A stretch of 64,000 nucleotides of DNA from Aquatica leii (GCA_035610365.1 CM069432.1:5890001-5954000), one strand, 5' to 3'. Counted from the stretch's first letter, positions 45,132 through 57,600 are shown. Program-made: numbers and translations. Notes: a model not told the origin generated them from the letters alone.

Positions 45132-46189
45132 TTACAATAAATGTTCAGAATGTAAACCATTCATAATTTGACAGTGGTAAATTCGATTTTTAAAACTATC
45201 GATTGCTTTTGAAATCATATCTCGAGTTATAGCTCTTATCTCAACTCTAATGCGATTTTTCAAAACTTCAACATTATCAGGTCTATTTACATAAATTTTG
45301 ATTTTAATATGGCCCCAAAGAAAAAAATCTAGTGGACTTAAATCCGGCGAGCGAGCAGGCCATTCTATCGTACCTCTTCTGCCTATCCATGTATTTTGAA
45401 AAGTATTATTAAGAAAGTGGCGGACATTAATTCCAAAATGTGGAGGTGCCCCGTCTTGTTGAAGCCATATTCTGTTATGAGGTATATCTGGATAGCAGGA
45501 ACTAACTCAAATCTTAAGAAATCGAGATAAATATTCGCCGTTAAATCACCTTCAAAAAAATATGGCTCCAAAATTTGACTTCCAATCATTCCTACCCAGA
45601 CGTTGACTTTCTGCTGGTATTGGGTGTGTCCTTCTAGATACCAGTGAGGATTTTGTGAAGACCAGTAACGTGTGTTTTGTTTGTTAATTGTGCCGTTTAA
45701 ACAAAACGTGGCCTCATCAGTAAAAAGGATATTTTTATGAAAATTTGCATCTCGTTTAAGTTTGTTTGTTATTGTTTCACAAAACTCTAGCCTTCTGTCC
45801 AAATCGTCTTCAAATAATTCTTGAACTACACAAGCTTTATAAGGATGAAATTTTTCTTTTTTTGAAACGTCATGTACAGCCGATTTATTCAAATTATGGT
45901 CTCTAGCAATTTGCCGAACAGAAATTTGTGGATTTTCCTCAACAGACAAGAACACATTTTCTCGTTCCACATTACTTAATGACAAAGGTCTACCAGTTCT
46001 ACTCGCATCTTTCACCGTACCTGTCTCTTGAAATTTCCGCCAAATTTTGCTTACCGTGGACTGCGAAATGTTTAATTCTGGATGCAAGTTATTAAATAAA
46101 TTACATACTTCGTCTTGGGTTCTTCTTCTATCTCCATATCCCAGAATCATTAAAATTTCAATTCTATGTTTCTCAGATAATTGAGCCAT
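45132..46189 (-). pseudogene. Mariner-family transposase with one frameshift
   Basis: It starts MAQLSEKHRIEILMILGYG at 46189, just inside the repeat. Two helix-turn-helix parts follow (ISQSTVSKIWRKF; VRQIARDHNLNKSAVH). The first catalytic Asp is in NILFTDEATF, the second in WLQQDGAPPHF, and the third in WPARSPDLSPLDFFLWG. I count 36 residues between the second and third Asp, unlike the 34 of classical mariner. The first frame runs to 45383, but the true protein changes frame near 45495 and ends ...HSEHLL at about 45132. The full length would be about 350 residues. Apart from that one frameshift, no key residue is lost. It cuts and pastes the element at TA sites. Confidence 0.9.
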
Positions 46190-46216
46190 ATTTCAAGCAC
46201 TAACAAATATCAAAGT

Positions 46217-46590
46217 GTGACAGTGTTCTAAAGTGCATTCAATTGTTTCAATGCTACACATTACGTACCTGATTAATACTGCTCAGTAAAATAAATTTGT
46301 TAGACATGTCCTTGTTTTTCTTGAAAATTTTTTGATGTAAAGGTATTCAAGTTTCATATGGTTGAAAAGAGAAAAAAAGACTCTATCAAATGAGTATAAT
46401 AAAGACGTGCCTTGCCATTTAAAAAAATGTAAGTGTTATTCGTTGCGATTTTGTTTACAGCAAAAATTTAAATTGATATCTCCCAGGTGGTAGATAACTA
46501 AGTGATAAACAACTTTTATTTACAACTTTTTCGTGTAAAGTGCATATTTATCGACCTGTATAATATATTCCATATTTTTCCGACACACTG
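46217..46590 (-). repeat. Right long terminal inverted repeat of the mariner
   Basis: Partner of 44699-45060. The outer end is GACACACTG. Confidence 0.9.
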
Positions 46591-46592
46591 TA

Positions 46593-48929
46593 TATACACC
46601 TTGAATACTACGTAATTAGACTAAGTTTTTCTTTACTTTTACATACCAAATATAAATACTAGATAAGTATTATTAATCAAATCACTTTAACTGTCTTGTT
46701 AAAGAGTTTAATGTTTTTAACCAAAGAGAATTATTTTATTTTAAATGTTTAAAGTAAAAACGCTTAGAGAAACTTGTACCTTGTTTATTAAACTATATCA
46801 AGTATTTATGGTATCATATTTATTACACATTTGTATTTCAAACGTTAAATTGTTTATTAGACAGTTTTGGAAAACAGATTGGCTCTATCTAATGACATGT
46901 CACATATTTATACGCTACGTCTATGAACCCGTATTGATTAGGACAGCATGGTCACCTACCCATTACGGTTTAGATTTAAATTTGTCGCGTGACTTCCGTT
47001 TAACTTTTTAAAACAGTAACATTTTTTCAAACGTCTCCAGAGCTTTTACTGTGGATCTTGCGTTTTAGTTATAAAAAATGCACGCACTAAAATCGGTAAA
47101 TTTATTACGTATTTAATGAATAGAAGTAGTAACTGGTAAAGTTACTCGCTCGCAAATACAAAATTTCAGAACTTGATTTAAAGTTGCGCTCAGCTTTAAA
47201 TTGCAAAATAACTTTATCGCAAGAAAATCGCGTTCTTTTATGCGAGCTTAAAAAAATACTTTAGAAAAACAACAGTTAGTAGGATTAAAAACAACTTTAA
47301 AATTTGTTATAACTTGGTTTCTTGTCGTTGGGCACATTACTTATGGGATTTTCTATGGAATTAAGAAACATTGAGACGACGACACTGTTGTGTATCATCA
47401 GGTAGAGGTGTTGCCTTTCCCAATCGATAGGACCCGAGGGAAATCACTAAACAGGAGTAGACGGTATCGGTACAATACCACTTCCCTCCAACCACCCGAT
47501 CTCGTCTACGGCACTGGTGTTGCATTCCACGCTTCTAAGTTTTTCCTAACTGTTTAATTATTCTGCTGCAATCGCTCATCAGCTTAAAGTCCCTTTTAAA
47601 TAAAACAACAATTGCACTTCTTCGATGGCAGCACGAACACTATTCAACACGACCGTTTGTTTCTGTTGTCTTTTATTATCTAAAGATATAAGAACTTGTA
47701 ATTAACATATTAAATAGATTATTTAGTAGTTCGTTGTTGCTATTTATTGTCAACATTGTATATAAATGTTTATGATTTGTTTCATCAGTTCAACATAAAA
47801 AAAATTCTTAAAAAATCTACACACTTTTCATTAGAGGTGTTTTTCTGTTCGAATCTGTTTAAAACGATATATTTTAATAGTTTAATAGATCCAATAAATT
47901 TAATTAATTGAATTGTATTTTAACGGTATCGTTTGTGTTTGTAACCTAATTATAATTGTTTTCGGTTGGTTTTCAATCTAATTGAATACAATTTAAAATA
48001 CCAAACACGTTTAGCAATTAATTTTATTATTGTATTTAATTTAGAAGTGCTATTTGTATTTATAATTTTCTGCATATTCAAAAAGTAATAAGTTTTAAAT
48101 ATTAATCTAATTATAAAAAAATATAACATAAGACAATTTTGTTTTTATTATAATTTTTTTTAATATGTATAGTTAATGATTAGGTTTATTAAACAAAACA
48201 TTATTTAAATTAATATTCTAACTGTATAGATATAAAATTGGTACTTAGACAGTTCTATGATTCAGGTCTCAACAAGTAATCTTTATGACCGTAATGAAAC
48301 TAAATATTTTATTAATTTGTCATTTCTCACAGAACGAAAGGCCGTTTTCTAACTCTACTTCCGTGTCGTAATTAAATCTGTTTGCATCTTCTTTGCACGT
48401 CTTGGTGGTATTGCTTTCTTGTACGGAGATTTGGGACAAAACCTTTGGGAAAGGTTAGCCGATTAAGTTAATAAATATAAGTGATTTTGATTTGAGGAGA
48501 GAGTTGATGGTTGGTTAATAATCGTTCAAAATGCATTAAGTAACGGAAGGTAGTTGGTTGAGTGATAGACCCCCGATGAATGAAGTAGGTAATACCGCGG
48601 AAATTATGCAGAAAACGTAAATTTTTAGTGCAGTTGTTTCTCCTAGTTTGTAAAATCTACAGCTTTAAAAAAATCACGTGCTTTTAAGTTTTATTTTTTT
48701 TTACATAATGTAGAATCGTGTTCGTTAAGTTGTACGACGCAGTTATATCTTCGCCTTGATGGCGGTTTATGGAAAATCTTCCGACGGAACATAGTCCTTT
48801 AGGAGACCCCTACAGCCTTTCTTCCCGATTATACTGGCAACTTAGGATCAACCACAAATCCTCCCTTCGAAGACAACGGAATAGTGTTGCCTATCCGTTG
48901 TAGAGCGCCTTACGCGTGTGATCAAGTGA
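46593..48929. other. No recognised gene; right part may be LINE 5' UTR
   Basis: The 88-codon frame at 46745-47011 matches nothing. A GC-richer stretch at 47370-47560 has no identifiable frame. From about 48700 the base composition shifts towards that of the LINE that follows, so its 5' UTR may begin there. Confidence 0.35.
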
Positions 48930-49062
48930 ATAACTAGTGATAAAAAACTTTTAGTGCAGCTGAGTAACTGCAATACTTAAAAACAAAAGTGCTCATAAAG
49001 AAACAATCAAACAGGTGCCACCCAAAGTTGATTGCCTCCCCGGGGCCGAAGGAGGACAACGA

Positions 49063-49104
49063 GGACAGGGTCACACCTATAAGGTGAAATAAAAATCCCT
49101 GTCC
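49063..49104 (+). ncRNA. 5' UTR hairpin of the LINE
   Basis: Outer stem GGACAGGG (49063-49070) with CCCTGTCC (49097-49104), perfect 8 bp. Inner hairpin CACCT-ATA-AGGTG (49074-49086). Between the inner hairpin and the closing strand lies AAATAAAAAT. The same architecture is found in the 3' UTR at 53652-53688. Confidence 0.65.
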
Positions 49105-49297
49105 TGGCCAAACCTCAACTATCGCGATTCCCCAAAGACTTTTAGTGAATTTCAACCCATAATGGACTTCCCGCCACATACAGAACAGATCCACGCTAGC
49201 CAAACACCAGTAAACATAGAGCGCGCTAATGCCGCAATAGAAAACACACCCGCAATCAAACAAGTAAAAAGAACGAACTGATCTGAACCACGAAACG

Positions 49298-50452
49298 ATG
49301 AATAACAGCTTAACCCTAGGCACGCCAATGATGTTGAAAGACCCGGAATCTAGAAGCGAATTTGGGATAGCTGGAAACCTACTTCACTACATCTCCACAT
49401 TGGAAAGTGAAATAATAAAATTAGGCTCGAGCAGCTCCTCAAAACTAACGAAGGAAAACAGAAAACAGCTAATGCTCATGACTGGGAAAATAAGAAAAGA
49501 AGCCATGGGACTAAGCCTAAACCAGATAATATTGGAAGGCAAACTAGAGCAAGCAAATCAATTTAACGAATCAAGGAACCAGGCAGAAGAAGTAAGGATT
49601 TATAAAAAGACATACGCAGAAGCAACAGGCGACAAAAGCACCACAGAGAAAATAATACCCCAAAATATCCCGGCAATAAATTGGCAAAATCAGGAGGTCG
49701 TAATCATCAAAGCCAACAATGAGTCGACAATAAAAACCAGCGAAGAGATCAGAAAAGCAGTTACACAAAACATAAACCCTACGAAGAAAGGGATAAACGT
49801 TAAAAGAGTTAAAGCAACTAGAAACAACGGGCTACTAATAGAAACAAGCAGCGCAGAGCACACAAAAATGATCATGAATAACAAAAAACTGGCCGAACTC
49901 GGTCTTACAGTTGAAAAACCTAAAACTTCAAGCCCAAAAGTCATCATATATGGAGTTAACGCCGAAAATACACCGCAAGAGGTAGAAGAAGTCGTAATAA
50001 AGCAAAACTTCAATGAAGAAGTTAGTAGTAACCTCAACTTAAAAACCAGAATAAAAGCAAGCTTTACAACCGGACGCACAAACAAAGATGTAAACTGGGT
50101 AATCTAAACGGACCCAGAAGTGAGAAAGCTCTTAATAGAAAGGAGAACTCTATACGTAAATTGGCAGCGATGCGAAACAAAAGACTTGGGCTTAACAAAG
50201 TGCTTCAAATGCCAGGAATTCGGGCACCCAATAAAGTACTGCAAGGCAAAGGAAGAAACCTGCGGACACTGCGCACAAAAAGGGCACGCATATAAAGAGT
50301 GTAACCGAAAAAGTGAAGAACCCACATGCGTAAACTGTAAAAACCATGGTAAAAACGATGCTGACCACGAAGTTGTTGACAACAAGTGCCCTTCATATAA
50401 GCACACGTTAGAGCGGGCATTATTAAAGATAGACTATGGATATACGAAATAA
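49298..50452 (+). pseudogene. LINE ORF1 (gag-like), CCHC knuckles
   Basis: 385 codons including one nonsense codon TAA at 50105-50107; the frame is otherwise continuous. The N-terminus is helical and polar. The centre (NVKRVKATRNNGLLIETSS, then VIIYGVNAENTPQEV) is the RRM-like region of R1/Jockey ORF1. The C-terminus has knuckles CFKCQEFGHPIKYC and CGHCAQKGHAYKEC and a third, longer-spaced one (CVNC...H...C). ORF1 proteins bind the element's RNA and form particles. It overlaps the start of ORF2 by 17 bases. Confidence 0.85.
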
Positions 50453-53400
50453 CAACCATAAAAAGAAAGGCAGCAAAACAATACGCATGGCACAAGTAAA
50501 CATGCAAAACGCCAGAACAGTCAGCGACGAACAAAAAGAGGTTCTACTGAAACATAACATTTTATGCGTGATGGCACAAGAACCATATAACTACTTCGGA
50601 AAGTCGTTAAAAATAGCCCAAGGCTACACTAACCTTGAAATAAAAGATCCCGAAATAGATAGGGTGTACGCAGCGAACATAGTGCAAGATAGACAAGAAT
50701 GGGTATACACCTTAATAAATAAATACACAGACAGCACAAAAGTATGCACAGAGATAAGAGGCCCGAACCTAAGAATATACGCAGTAAACGTATATTGCAA
50801 ATTCAACGAAAGCATATCAACATACGTGGACTACCTAGAAAACATTATAGAAGAATTAAAAGGTGCAAACATAATCATAGCCCTAGACGCAAACGCTAAG
50901 TCGACGCTCTGGCACAGTACTTACTCGGATGCCAGAGGTAGACAACTGGAGGAACTGATTGCCAGACATCACCTAAAGGTTCTGAATAAAAGCGGAAATC
51001 CAAGCACATACAACCACCACGGACAAACTAATATAGACGTGACAGTCATCAACGAACACTTTGAATACGACGTCACAAACTGGGAGGTACTAGAAGAAGA
51101 AGTTAGCAGCGACCATCGATTTATCACGTGGGAAATAAGCCAAAAGACAAGATATAACGCAGATACAACTAAAAATTCAACGTCAAAGCCGCCAACTGGC
51201 AAATATTCGACAAAACAATCATAGAAGAAAGCACAAGAAGCTGCCAGAAACCTGACACAATAGAAGACACCGAAAACTTAGCTACCAACATCACTAAAAT
51301 CATAAAAGAAGCGTGCGAACTAGCAATTCCGTATAAAAAATATGGAAAAATAGGAAAAAGCTGGTGGACCCCATTGCTGAGCTGAAACAAGAGACGGACA
51401 AAGCCAAAAAACAATGGAAACAACAAAGAAACCAACCAGAAAGGGAAAGACTGCACGAAAACTACAAAACCAAAGATTGTTAAAACGGAAAAAAGGAGAA
51501 GTCTGGTCGACCTCGTGACGACAGAAGGAAACAAAAACCCATGGGGCCTCATATATAAAATCAGTACAAACAAGACGCGTAAACAAGCTCTCTATCTAAA
51601 CAGTATAAACAAAACAGATGGAAACGAGACCAAAAACACTAAAGAGACTATAGAATACTTACTAGAAGAACTCCTTCCTCACGACGAGGTAGAGAACGAA
51701 ACTTATGCACAAAAAGAAACACGTACCAAACTGAAAGAAGACGATACAATTCCAACCTCAAGCGACGAAGTCGCCATTCCAATAAGCAAAACCAAAAAAA
51801 CAAAGCAGCCGATCCGGATCTACTACCACCAGAGGTTATCAAAAGAGCCTACGCCAACATGTCGACCCAAATCAACATACTAGCAAAAGCTTGTCTAAAG
51901 ATCGGACATTTCCCGGAATCGTGGAAAGAAGGAGAGGCAAAAATCCTGCTTAAACATGGCAACAGAGCCACCAATAGCGCGAGATCGTACAGACCGATCA
52001 TATTACTACCTATTCTGGGAAAAGTTATAGAAAGATTAATAGCTAAAAGACTGAACTACTACCTAGAAATGAGCTCTTACTACTCCCCAAAACAATTTGG
52101 GTTCAGAGAGGGGAGATCGCCAGAAGATGCCATTAGAAAAGTGCACGAGATAATCAAAGAAGAAACTGAACAAAAACTCGCACTGGGACTCATGTTAGAC
52201 ATCAACAGAGCATTCGACAACCTATGGTGGCCCAGCCTCTTCCAAAGCCTGAGAAAAGCGAAATGCCCAGGTAACCTATACAGAATCATAAAATCTTATC
52301 TGGAAAACAGAACTGTAAAAATAACAAACGCAAAAATAACTACACGAAGATGCATCACAAAAGGCTGCCCACAGGGTTCTATCTTAGGACCCATACTTTG
52401 GAACATCCTATTCAATAACAGCACGACGATGGAAAGCGAAGTCTTATTTGCAGATGACAGACTAACCATAATGAAAGGAAACTCTAGGAGGGAAATCGAA
52501 GAAAGGGCCACCGAAGTGACAACGCAAATCGACGACTGGTGCAAACAAAACAAGCTGCAAACCTCACTAGAAAAATTAGAAATGATAATACTGAAAGGAA
52601 ACATTAGCAAAAACCGACCACCCACGGTCAAACTGGAAACAAATCGTATAAAAATGGTACAAGTAACAACCTTCCTTGGGTACAAGTTACAAGAAGATCT
52701 AAAACCTTACGCTCAGATCGACGAATGCTCTAGCAGAGCAAAACAAGTAACCCAAAAACTGGCATGGGCAGCCAAATCTACCTGGGGTATGAACCAAAAA
52801 ACATGTAAGATACTCTACACGGGCGCGATTCTCCCAATCTTAACCTATGCAGCAGATAGCTGGGGCAGGACAATAAGCAACCCACAAATCAAAAAACTGA
52901 CACAATCACAAGGGAACTTCTTACTTCAAATTCTAAGAGCCTTTAGAACGACTGCGACGGAATCCCTCCAGGTAGCGGCGGGAATAATCCCTATCAAACT
53001 GGAAATAAAAGTAAAAATTTAAAAACAAAACTACCGAAGAGGAAAAACAGTAAATATAGGGGAGGTTACAATCCCACCTACCCATATGACAAAGAAAACC
53101 GATGCCACACAAAAAGGACACCCATCAAATCCCCATTACGTCAAAAAAGATGCAACACCGAAAATAAACAAAAATGAAATCAATAAAAGACTGCGCAAAG
53201 AAACCATCAAACAATGGCAAAGAAAATGGGAAAACTCAAGCAAAGGCAGAAATACATACAAATTTATCCCAAGCATAAAAACTAGAACTAACTCACTCAA
53301 ACACTGGATCCCCAAAAAAGCCACCATCCAAATGATCAGCGGGCACGCCAGACTGAACAAGTACCTACAAATGATAAACAGAGCGGAGGTCAGCACCTGC

Positions 53401-53600
53401 GAATGCACACTAGAGGAAGACACCCCACATAATATACACATGCCCAAGACATAAGAACGAAAGAGAAAAACTCATATCAGAGTTATGAAAAAACAATAAA
53501 ATCTGGCCTGTCCCAGAACACGAATTACTAGATAAACATGCAAGAAAGCATTTCGAAAAGTTCTGCAAAAAAGTACTGGAAAAGAAATACAACAACTAAA
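50436..53600 (+). pseudogene. LINE ORF2: endonuclease, reverse transcriptase, C-terminal CCHC
   Basis: ORF2 begins at 50436 within ORF1's last codons. APE endonuclease: AQVNMQNARTV, VMAQEPY, IALDANAKSTLWH, and the final SSDHRFITW block (about 51105). Reverse transcriptase (51859-53022): RSYRPIILLPILGKVIERL, LGLMLDINRAFDN, GCPQGSILGPILWN, and catalytic LFADDRLTI (FADD). Downstream comes ILTYAADSWGR, and the C-terminal CxC...H motif lies near 53395-53450. Lesions: frame changes near 51170, 51380, 51840 and 53450 and stops near 51481 and 53020. It nicks target DNA and primes reverse transcription there. Confidence 0.85.
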
Positions 53601-53651
53601 ACTAGATAGATAGTAACGCGCCGCCTCCACGTGGCAAGGGATGGTAACGAA

Positions 53652-53688
53652 GACCGGGTAACCCATTAGGGCAATAAAAATTCCGGTC
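53652..53688 (+). ncRNA. 3' UTR hairpin of the LINE
   Basis: Outer stem GACCGG (53652-53657) with CCGGTC (53683-53688). Inner hairpin CCC-ATTA-GGG (53662-53671). The unpaired stretch CAATAAAAATT lies between. It has the same order as the 5' UTR hairpin but different paired bases. It lies about 50 bases after the end of ORF2. Confidence 0.65.
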
Positions 53689-53880
53689 ACGGCTAAGTGC
53701 GGGAAACCACACTAAAAAGACAAATTCTAAACGCACCCACCACTCAGCCTTCACAACCATCATCTCTTCATTAATCATCATACAAAGTACAAAACAAAGT
53801 AAAACCAAACACAGAGAACACACTACACACAATAGCAAGCATACACCGGGAATAGGCAAAAGCCTGCAAACCGGGGTTTA

Positions 53881-54939
53881 TATTGGGTTCAATATTACTT
53901 TTTAGGTAACTCAAGTACGGAATTAGCTAATCCCCATACTGGATAAAACCTAACTGTGAGTATTACTATATCAATTTTTTTTTATTTGTGCTTTGGTGGT
54001 CATGTCTTTTATAACCGTACGTACATGTTAGGTTAACACAATTAATAATATTTTTGTGCTTTACAAACTCATATGCAGTGCGCGTTGAGTCTCGAAGGCT
54101 TAAATTGGTTGTTTGTCTACGATTTTAAAATTTGCGAATATAAATTTAGACGTTATGTTTATGTAAAAGTTTAGTCCGACAGGGTCAGCTTGTTGTACGG
54201 TGTGTTGCTCACTAATTGATGCAACTTATAATCAATTTAACCCACGTATCTATAGTACTTGAGAAAATTTATATTGATGTACCTTCTTCATCTTCTGTGA
54301 TAAAATAAATATATATATTCTGTGTTATTACTTCGGTGGTGTTATTTATTTTTTTCCAGCTACGGGTAGAGTTAGACGGTATTTCCCTAATTTAACCTTT
54401 CATCGTCTTGGCGCCTTTTTTAGATTCATGTTACAATTTTGCATCACAAAGCGTGCGATCTCTCTCCGGAGAAGCTGTGCTAGCCGTTGCTTTGTTTTGT
54501 TACAAGAAGACCGGCGTAACAAATTATTATTGGCTACCCAACTCGAGGAACCTGATTTTCTCGTAACAGATTAATCTCATAATAATACCAAACCTTAAAG
54601 TAACAGTATTTTGCATTAGATGTAAGTATTGCTTTGTTTTACAAGATTGTATGTATTTTAGTACCGTAAAACGGGAATAATTTAGCACACGAGGTTTCTT
54701 TGACATCGCATGCGACTAATTACTGTTTTAATAGTTACTTGACGTAGGTTGCAGATTTAGGTGCAAAAGTTATTCGGGGAAGTCAGTACCGTCTATAAGG
54801 TAACATTTTGCAAAATTACACGCGGTTAGCAGTGTCAAGGCTCTCTAAGACGATTCTAAACAATACTTAGTCGATGCAGTGTAGGCGCAAACCTGCAAAC
54901 ACTCGAAAATAAGTAGAAAAACTTTTAAAAATAAGCTGT
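53881..54939. other. No gene; possible LTR border
   Basis: Around 54430-54560 a TGTTAC block, a GGCGTAACA end and a following TGGCTACCCAAC look like an LTR end with primer site, but there is no second LTR or coding part. The rest is AT-rich. Confidence 0.3.
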
Positions 54940-55180
54940 TTATAGGCCTAAAGGTACCCGACCGTTTTTTCCCTAGAAGAAAAAGAGCTAATTTTGAAGG
55001 CCATAAACCAGGTAGCAAATTAGAGTTTTTTCTTTATTTTCAGTGACACTAGAAAATTGTGCAGAAATATGTGACGAAACAGAAACATTGCATAATGGCC
55101 TAATAGCAAGCTAGGACCAAATTTCATTAAAAAATGTATTAACAGTAACAACATTAGCATTTGATTGGTATTGAATGTTA
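54940..55180 (+). pseudogene. Pogo-like transposase N-terminal relic
   Basis: Reads PFFP, then EEKELILKAINQVAN, which resembles the segment after the DNA-binding domain in pogo/Tigger-like proteins (TVFSxEEExxLxxHI). The frame is soon lost. It ends where the second LINE starts. A tail-like fragment reappears after that LINE at 57590. Confidence 0.3.
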
Positions 55181-55272
55181 AGCGTACACTTGCTTCAGTC
55201 CCGTGTGGGGTTGCTAGTCTCCCGTCGGACGTCTCCCCAGGTAGCGGATAGAGAAATGCTTGCTAGATATGG

Positions 55273-55298
55273 CGGGTACCGGAGAAATAAAATACCCG
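55273..55298 (+). ncRNA. Hairpin in the leader of the second LINE
   Basis: CGGGTA (55273-55278) pairs with TACCCG (55293-55298), and the loop contains AAATAAAA just before the closing strand. It resembles in outline the two UTR hairpins of the other LINE, without their inner stem. Confidence 0.4.
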
Positions 55299-55485
55299 GG
55301 GCGCACCAAAACTAGCAAAACAGATACCAGAAACGTCTGATCCATGGTGGACGGCTTCAAACAGCGTCTGAACCATAATGAGCGACTAAGCCATATGTCC
55401 TCCAAAAGGGGGTTATGGCGTTAGGCATTAATTACCTAACACATAAAAAACACATCTCATCAAGAGAGAGCCCCATCGAATACGC

Positions 55486-55503
55486 GGGGGGGGGGGGGGG
55501 GGG
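55486..55503 (+). repeat. G18 homopolymer
   Basis: Eighteen consecutive G in the second LINE's leader, in otherwise A-rich sequence. Length is prone to slippage and sequencing error. Confidence 0.9.
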
Positions 55504-57600
55504 TAATTATTCCACGAGGAGTCCTAAGGACGCAGTTTTAAAACTCAGCCACAAAACAAAAAAGCGCAAGGAAAAAGGAATCACCATTGAAACTTGGAAC
55601 ATTCAGGGATAGAGAAGTAAGGATAAAGAGGTAATACAAAAACTAAAGAAAACAACCGTAAGCATATTAATAATCAATGAAACAAAAAAGAAAGGAAATG
55701 GAATAGAAACCCTACAAGAATTATTGCATTGTTGGAGTGGAGTGAATATGGAACAACGAGCAACAGCAGGGGTAGAAGTTCACATAGAAAACAAATACAA
55801 GACTTAAATGAAAGAACAATAAAAGTGAATTTAAAGATATATGGTAGAGAAATTACAATACTAGAAGTATACGGGGGACCAACGGATGATAGCCCAGTGA
55901 TAGAAAAAGATACATTCATACACACTCTAACGGAAGAAATAGAGAAAGTGAACACAACAAGAGAAATTATCATAGCTGCCGATTTAAATGGAAGAACAGA
56001 AAGTAAGAAGATGGATGAAACGGTGGGACAGTTTGCAGAAGAGATCGTGAAAGAATAACAGAAATGGGCAAACTACAAAATCTCAAAATAACGAACGGAT
56101 TTTTCAAACACAAAAACATACATAAATACACCTAGACGCAAGAAACAAGAAATCTAAAATCAATTATAGATTACGTAATAGTAAAAAAAAACACTACAAT
56201 AACAATTAAAGACGTACAAGTGAAAAGAGCGGCCGAGTGCGACAGCGATCACAGATTGTTAGTAGCAAACATGGAATTCAAATGGAGAAACAAGAAAACA
56301 GAAAGAAAAGTCGATAAAAACCCAAAACCCAAACTGTACCTACTGCAAGACGAAACAATAAGAGAATTATACCAAAGAAGACTGGACCAAAAGCTAATAG
56401 AGTTCAGATTTGATACAGTGAAGGATACGTATATAAAAATAAAAGACAGTATAAAAGAAGCGGCATTAGAAGCATTAACAGAAATAGATGAAACAGAAAC
56501 AAATTTCAAATAGAAATTTAATGAAGCAACCATGGAGGCAATTAATGTGAAAAAGCAACTATACAAAAAATGGCTAAACACAAAAAAGGCTAGTCGTTAA
56601 AGAAAAAATGAAGGATGAAAAAGAACCTGACAAAACGTCGACCAATATATTGGAGGGAGAAGAAGCTCGGAATCCTGGAAAATAATAAAAACCTTAAAAT
56701 AAACTAACAAAGATAAAGCTCTCATACCGTATATCAGGGAAGATGAATGGGAATCTTACTATAAGAACCTACTAACGGAAACACAAGAAGAATTTATAGA
56801 ACAAAGAGAAGAACATAAAGGAAAAATAGAAGAAAAAGAAATAATAGACATCACAGAAGAAGACATGCACAAAGCAATAAGAACATTAAAAAATAATAAA
56901 TCACTAGGACCCGGAGGAATTGACCCCAAACTAATAAAATACGGATCCAAAAAACTCATATGGATGATCAGAAACATGTTCCAACAAATAATAAATGAAG
57001 AACTAACTTACATATTTAAAAAAGGGGACAGAAGGAAATGCAAAAATTACAGAAGAATAGGCGTAATAACGATGATGGGAAGAGTCTACGGAACAGTAAT
57101 AAGAAATAAACTAGAAGAAAATATAGAAGTAAGAATTGGGAAAAAACAAGCGGGTTTCACAGTCGTAAGATCGACCATAGGTCACATACACACGCTACTG
57201 CAACTTATAGAAAAGAAAACGGCCAAAAATATAGCAATAGATCTCGCTCTCATTCATTTAAAAAAAGCGGTACCAAGAAGTAAACTCTGGAAAGCCATGA
57301 CAGAAATCGAAGTACCATACAATATGATAAAGGCAGTGAAAAACCTATATAGGAACAACAAAGTAGCAGTAAAAGTTGGATCAAAAATGACAAACAATTT
57401 TGAAACTATTAAAGGATTGATACAAGGCTGCTCCACTTCACCGACACTTTTTCAAATATACCTTGAGCACACCGTAAAAAACTAGAAACGAAAATGCGAA
57501 GGAATGGGCGTGCCAGTTAAAAATGAATACTTATACACACTTAGTTTCGCAGACAATCAGGTGATCATCGCTCAAGATGTCACATGTTCCTCTAGTCGTA

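Larger units (their letters stand above)
44697..46592 (-). mobile_element. Mariner-family element with ~360-bp inverted repeats
   Basis: TA at 44697-44698 and 46591-46592 flanks a 1892-bp element that starts CAGTGTGTC and ends GACACACTG. The inverted repeats (about 44699-45060 and 46217-46590) are unusually long for the superfamily and about 95% identical. The transposase fills the middle on the minus strand. The high repeat identity and single frameshift indicate fairly recent activity. Confidence 0.95.
48930..53880 (+). mobile_element. R1/Jockey-type LINE, nearly full length
   Basis: 5' UTR, ORF1 with CCHC knuckles, ORF2 with APE endonuclease, reverse transcriptase and a C-terminal CCHC, then a 3' UTR. 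Both UTRs hold a hairpin of the same design. The ends are approximate because no target duplication was found. ORF1 has one stop and ORF2 about five or six lesions, so this copy cannot move itself. Confidence 0.9.
55195..57600 (+). mobile_element. Second LINE (endonuclease plus RT, RTE/CR1-like), degraded
   Basis: A GC-rich leader (55195-55440) is followed by an APE endonuclease (ETWNIQG at 55590, then INETKKKG, AADLNGRTE and SDHRLLV near 56240) and a reverse transcriptase (LKNNKSLGPGGIDPKLIKYG at 56880, KQAGFTVVRST, GLIQGCSTSPTLFQIYLEHT, FADNQVIIAQD at 57545). In the catalytic block FADD has become FADN. The element ends abruptly near 57590 without a normal C-terminus. More than ten stops or frame changes make it clearly older than the LINE at 49-54 kb. 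An RTE-like clade is my best guess. Confidence 0.8.

Noticed and set aside
47390-47420. CTGATGA on the minus strand as another hammerhead
   Set aside because: No GAAA block at the right distance and no stem I pairing.
49571-53859. Many long minus-strand open frames (up to 134 codons) opposite the LINE
   Set aside because: Antisense shadows of ORF1 and ORF2, rich in Ser, Phe and Cys as expected for the complement of A-rich coding DNA.
54430-54560. An LTR with primer binding site
   Set aside because: Ends and a TGGCTACCCAAC follow-on look suggestive, but there is no second LTR, coding part or target duplication to support it.
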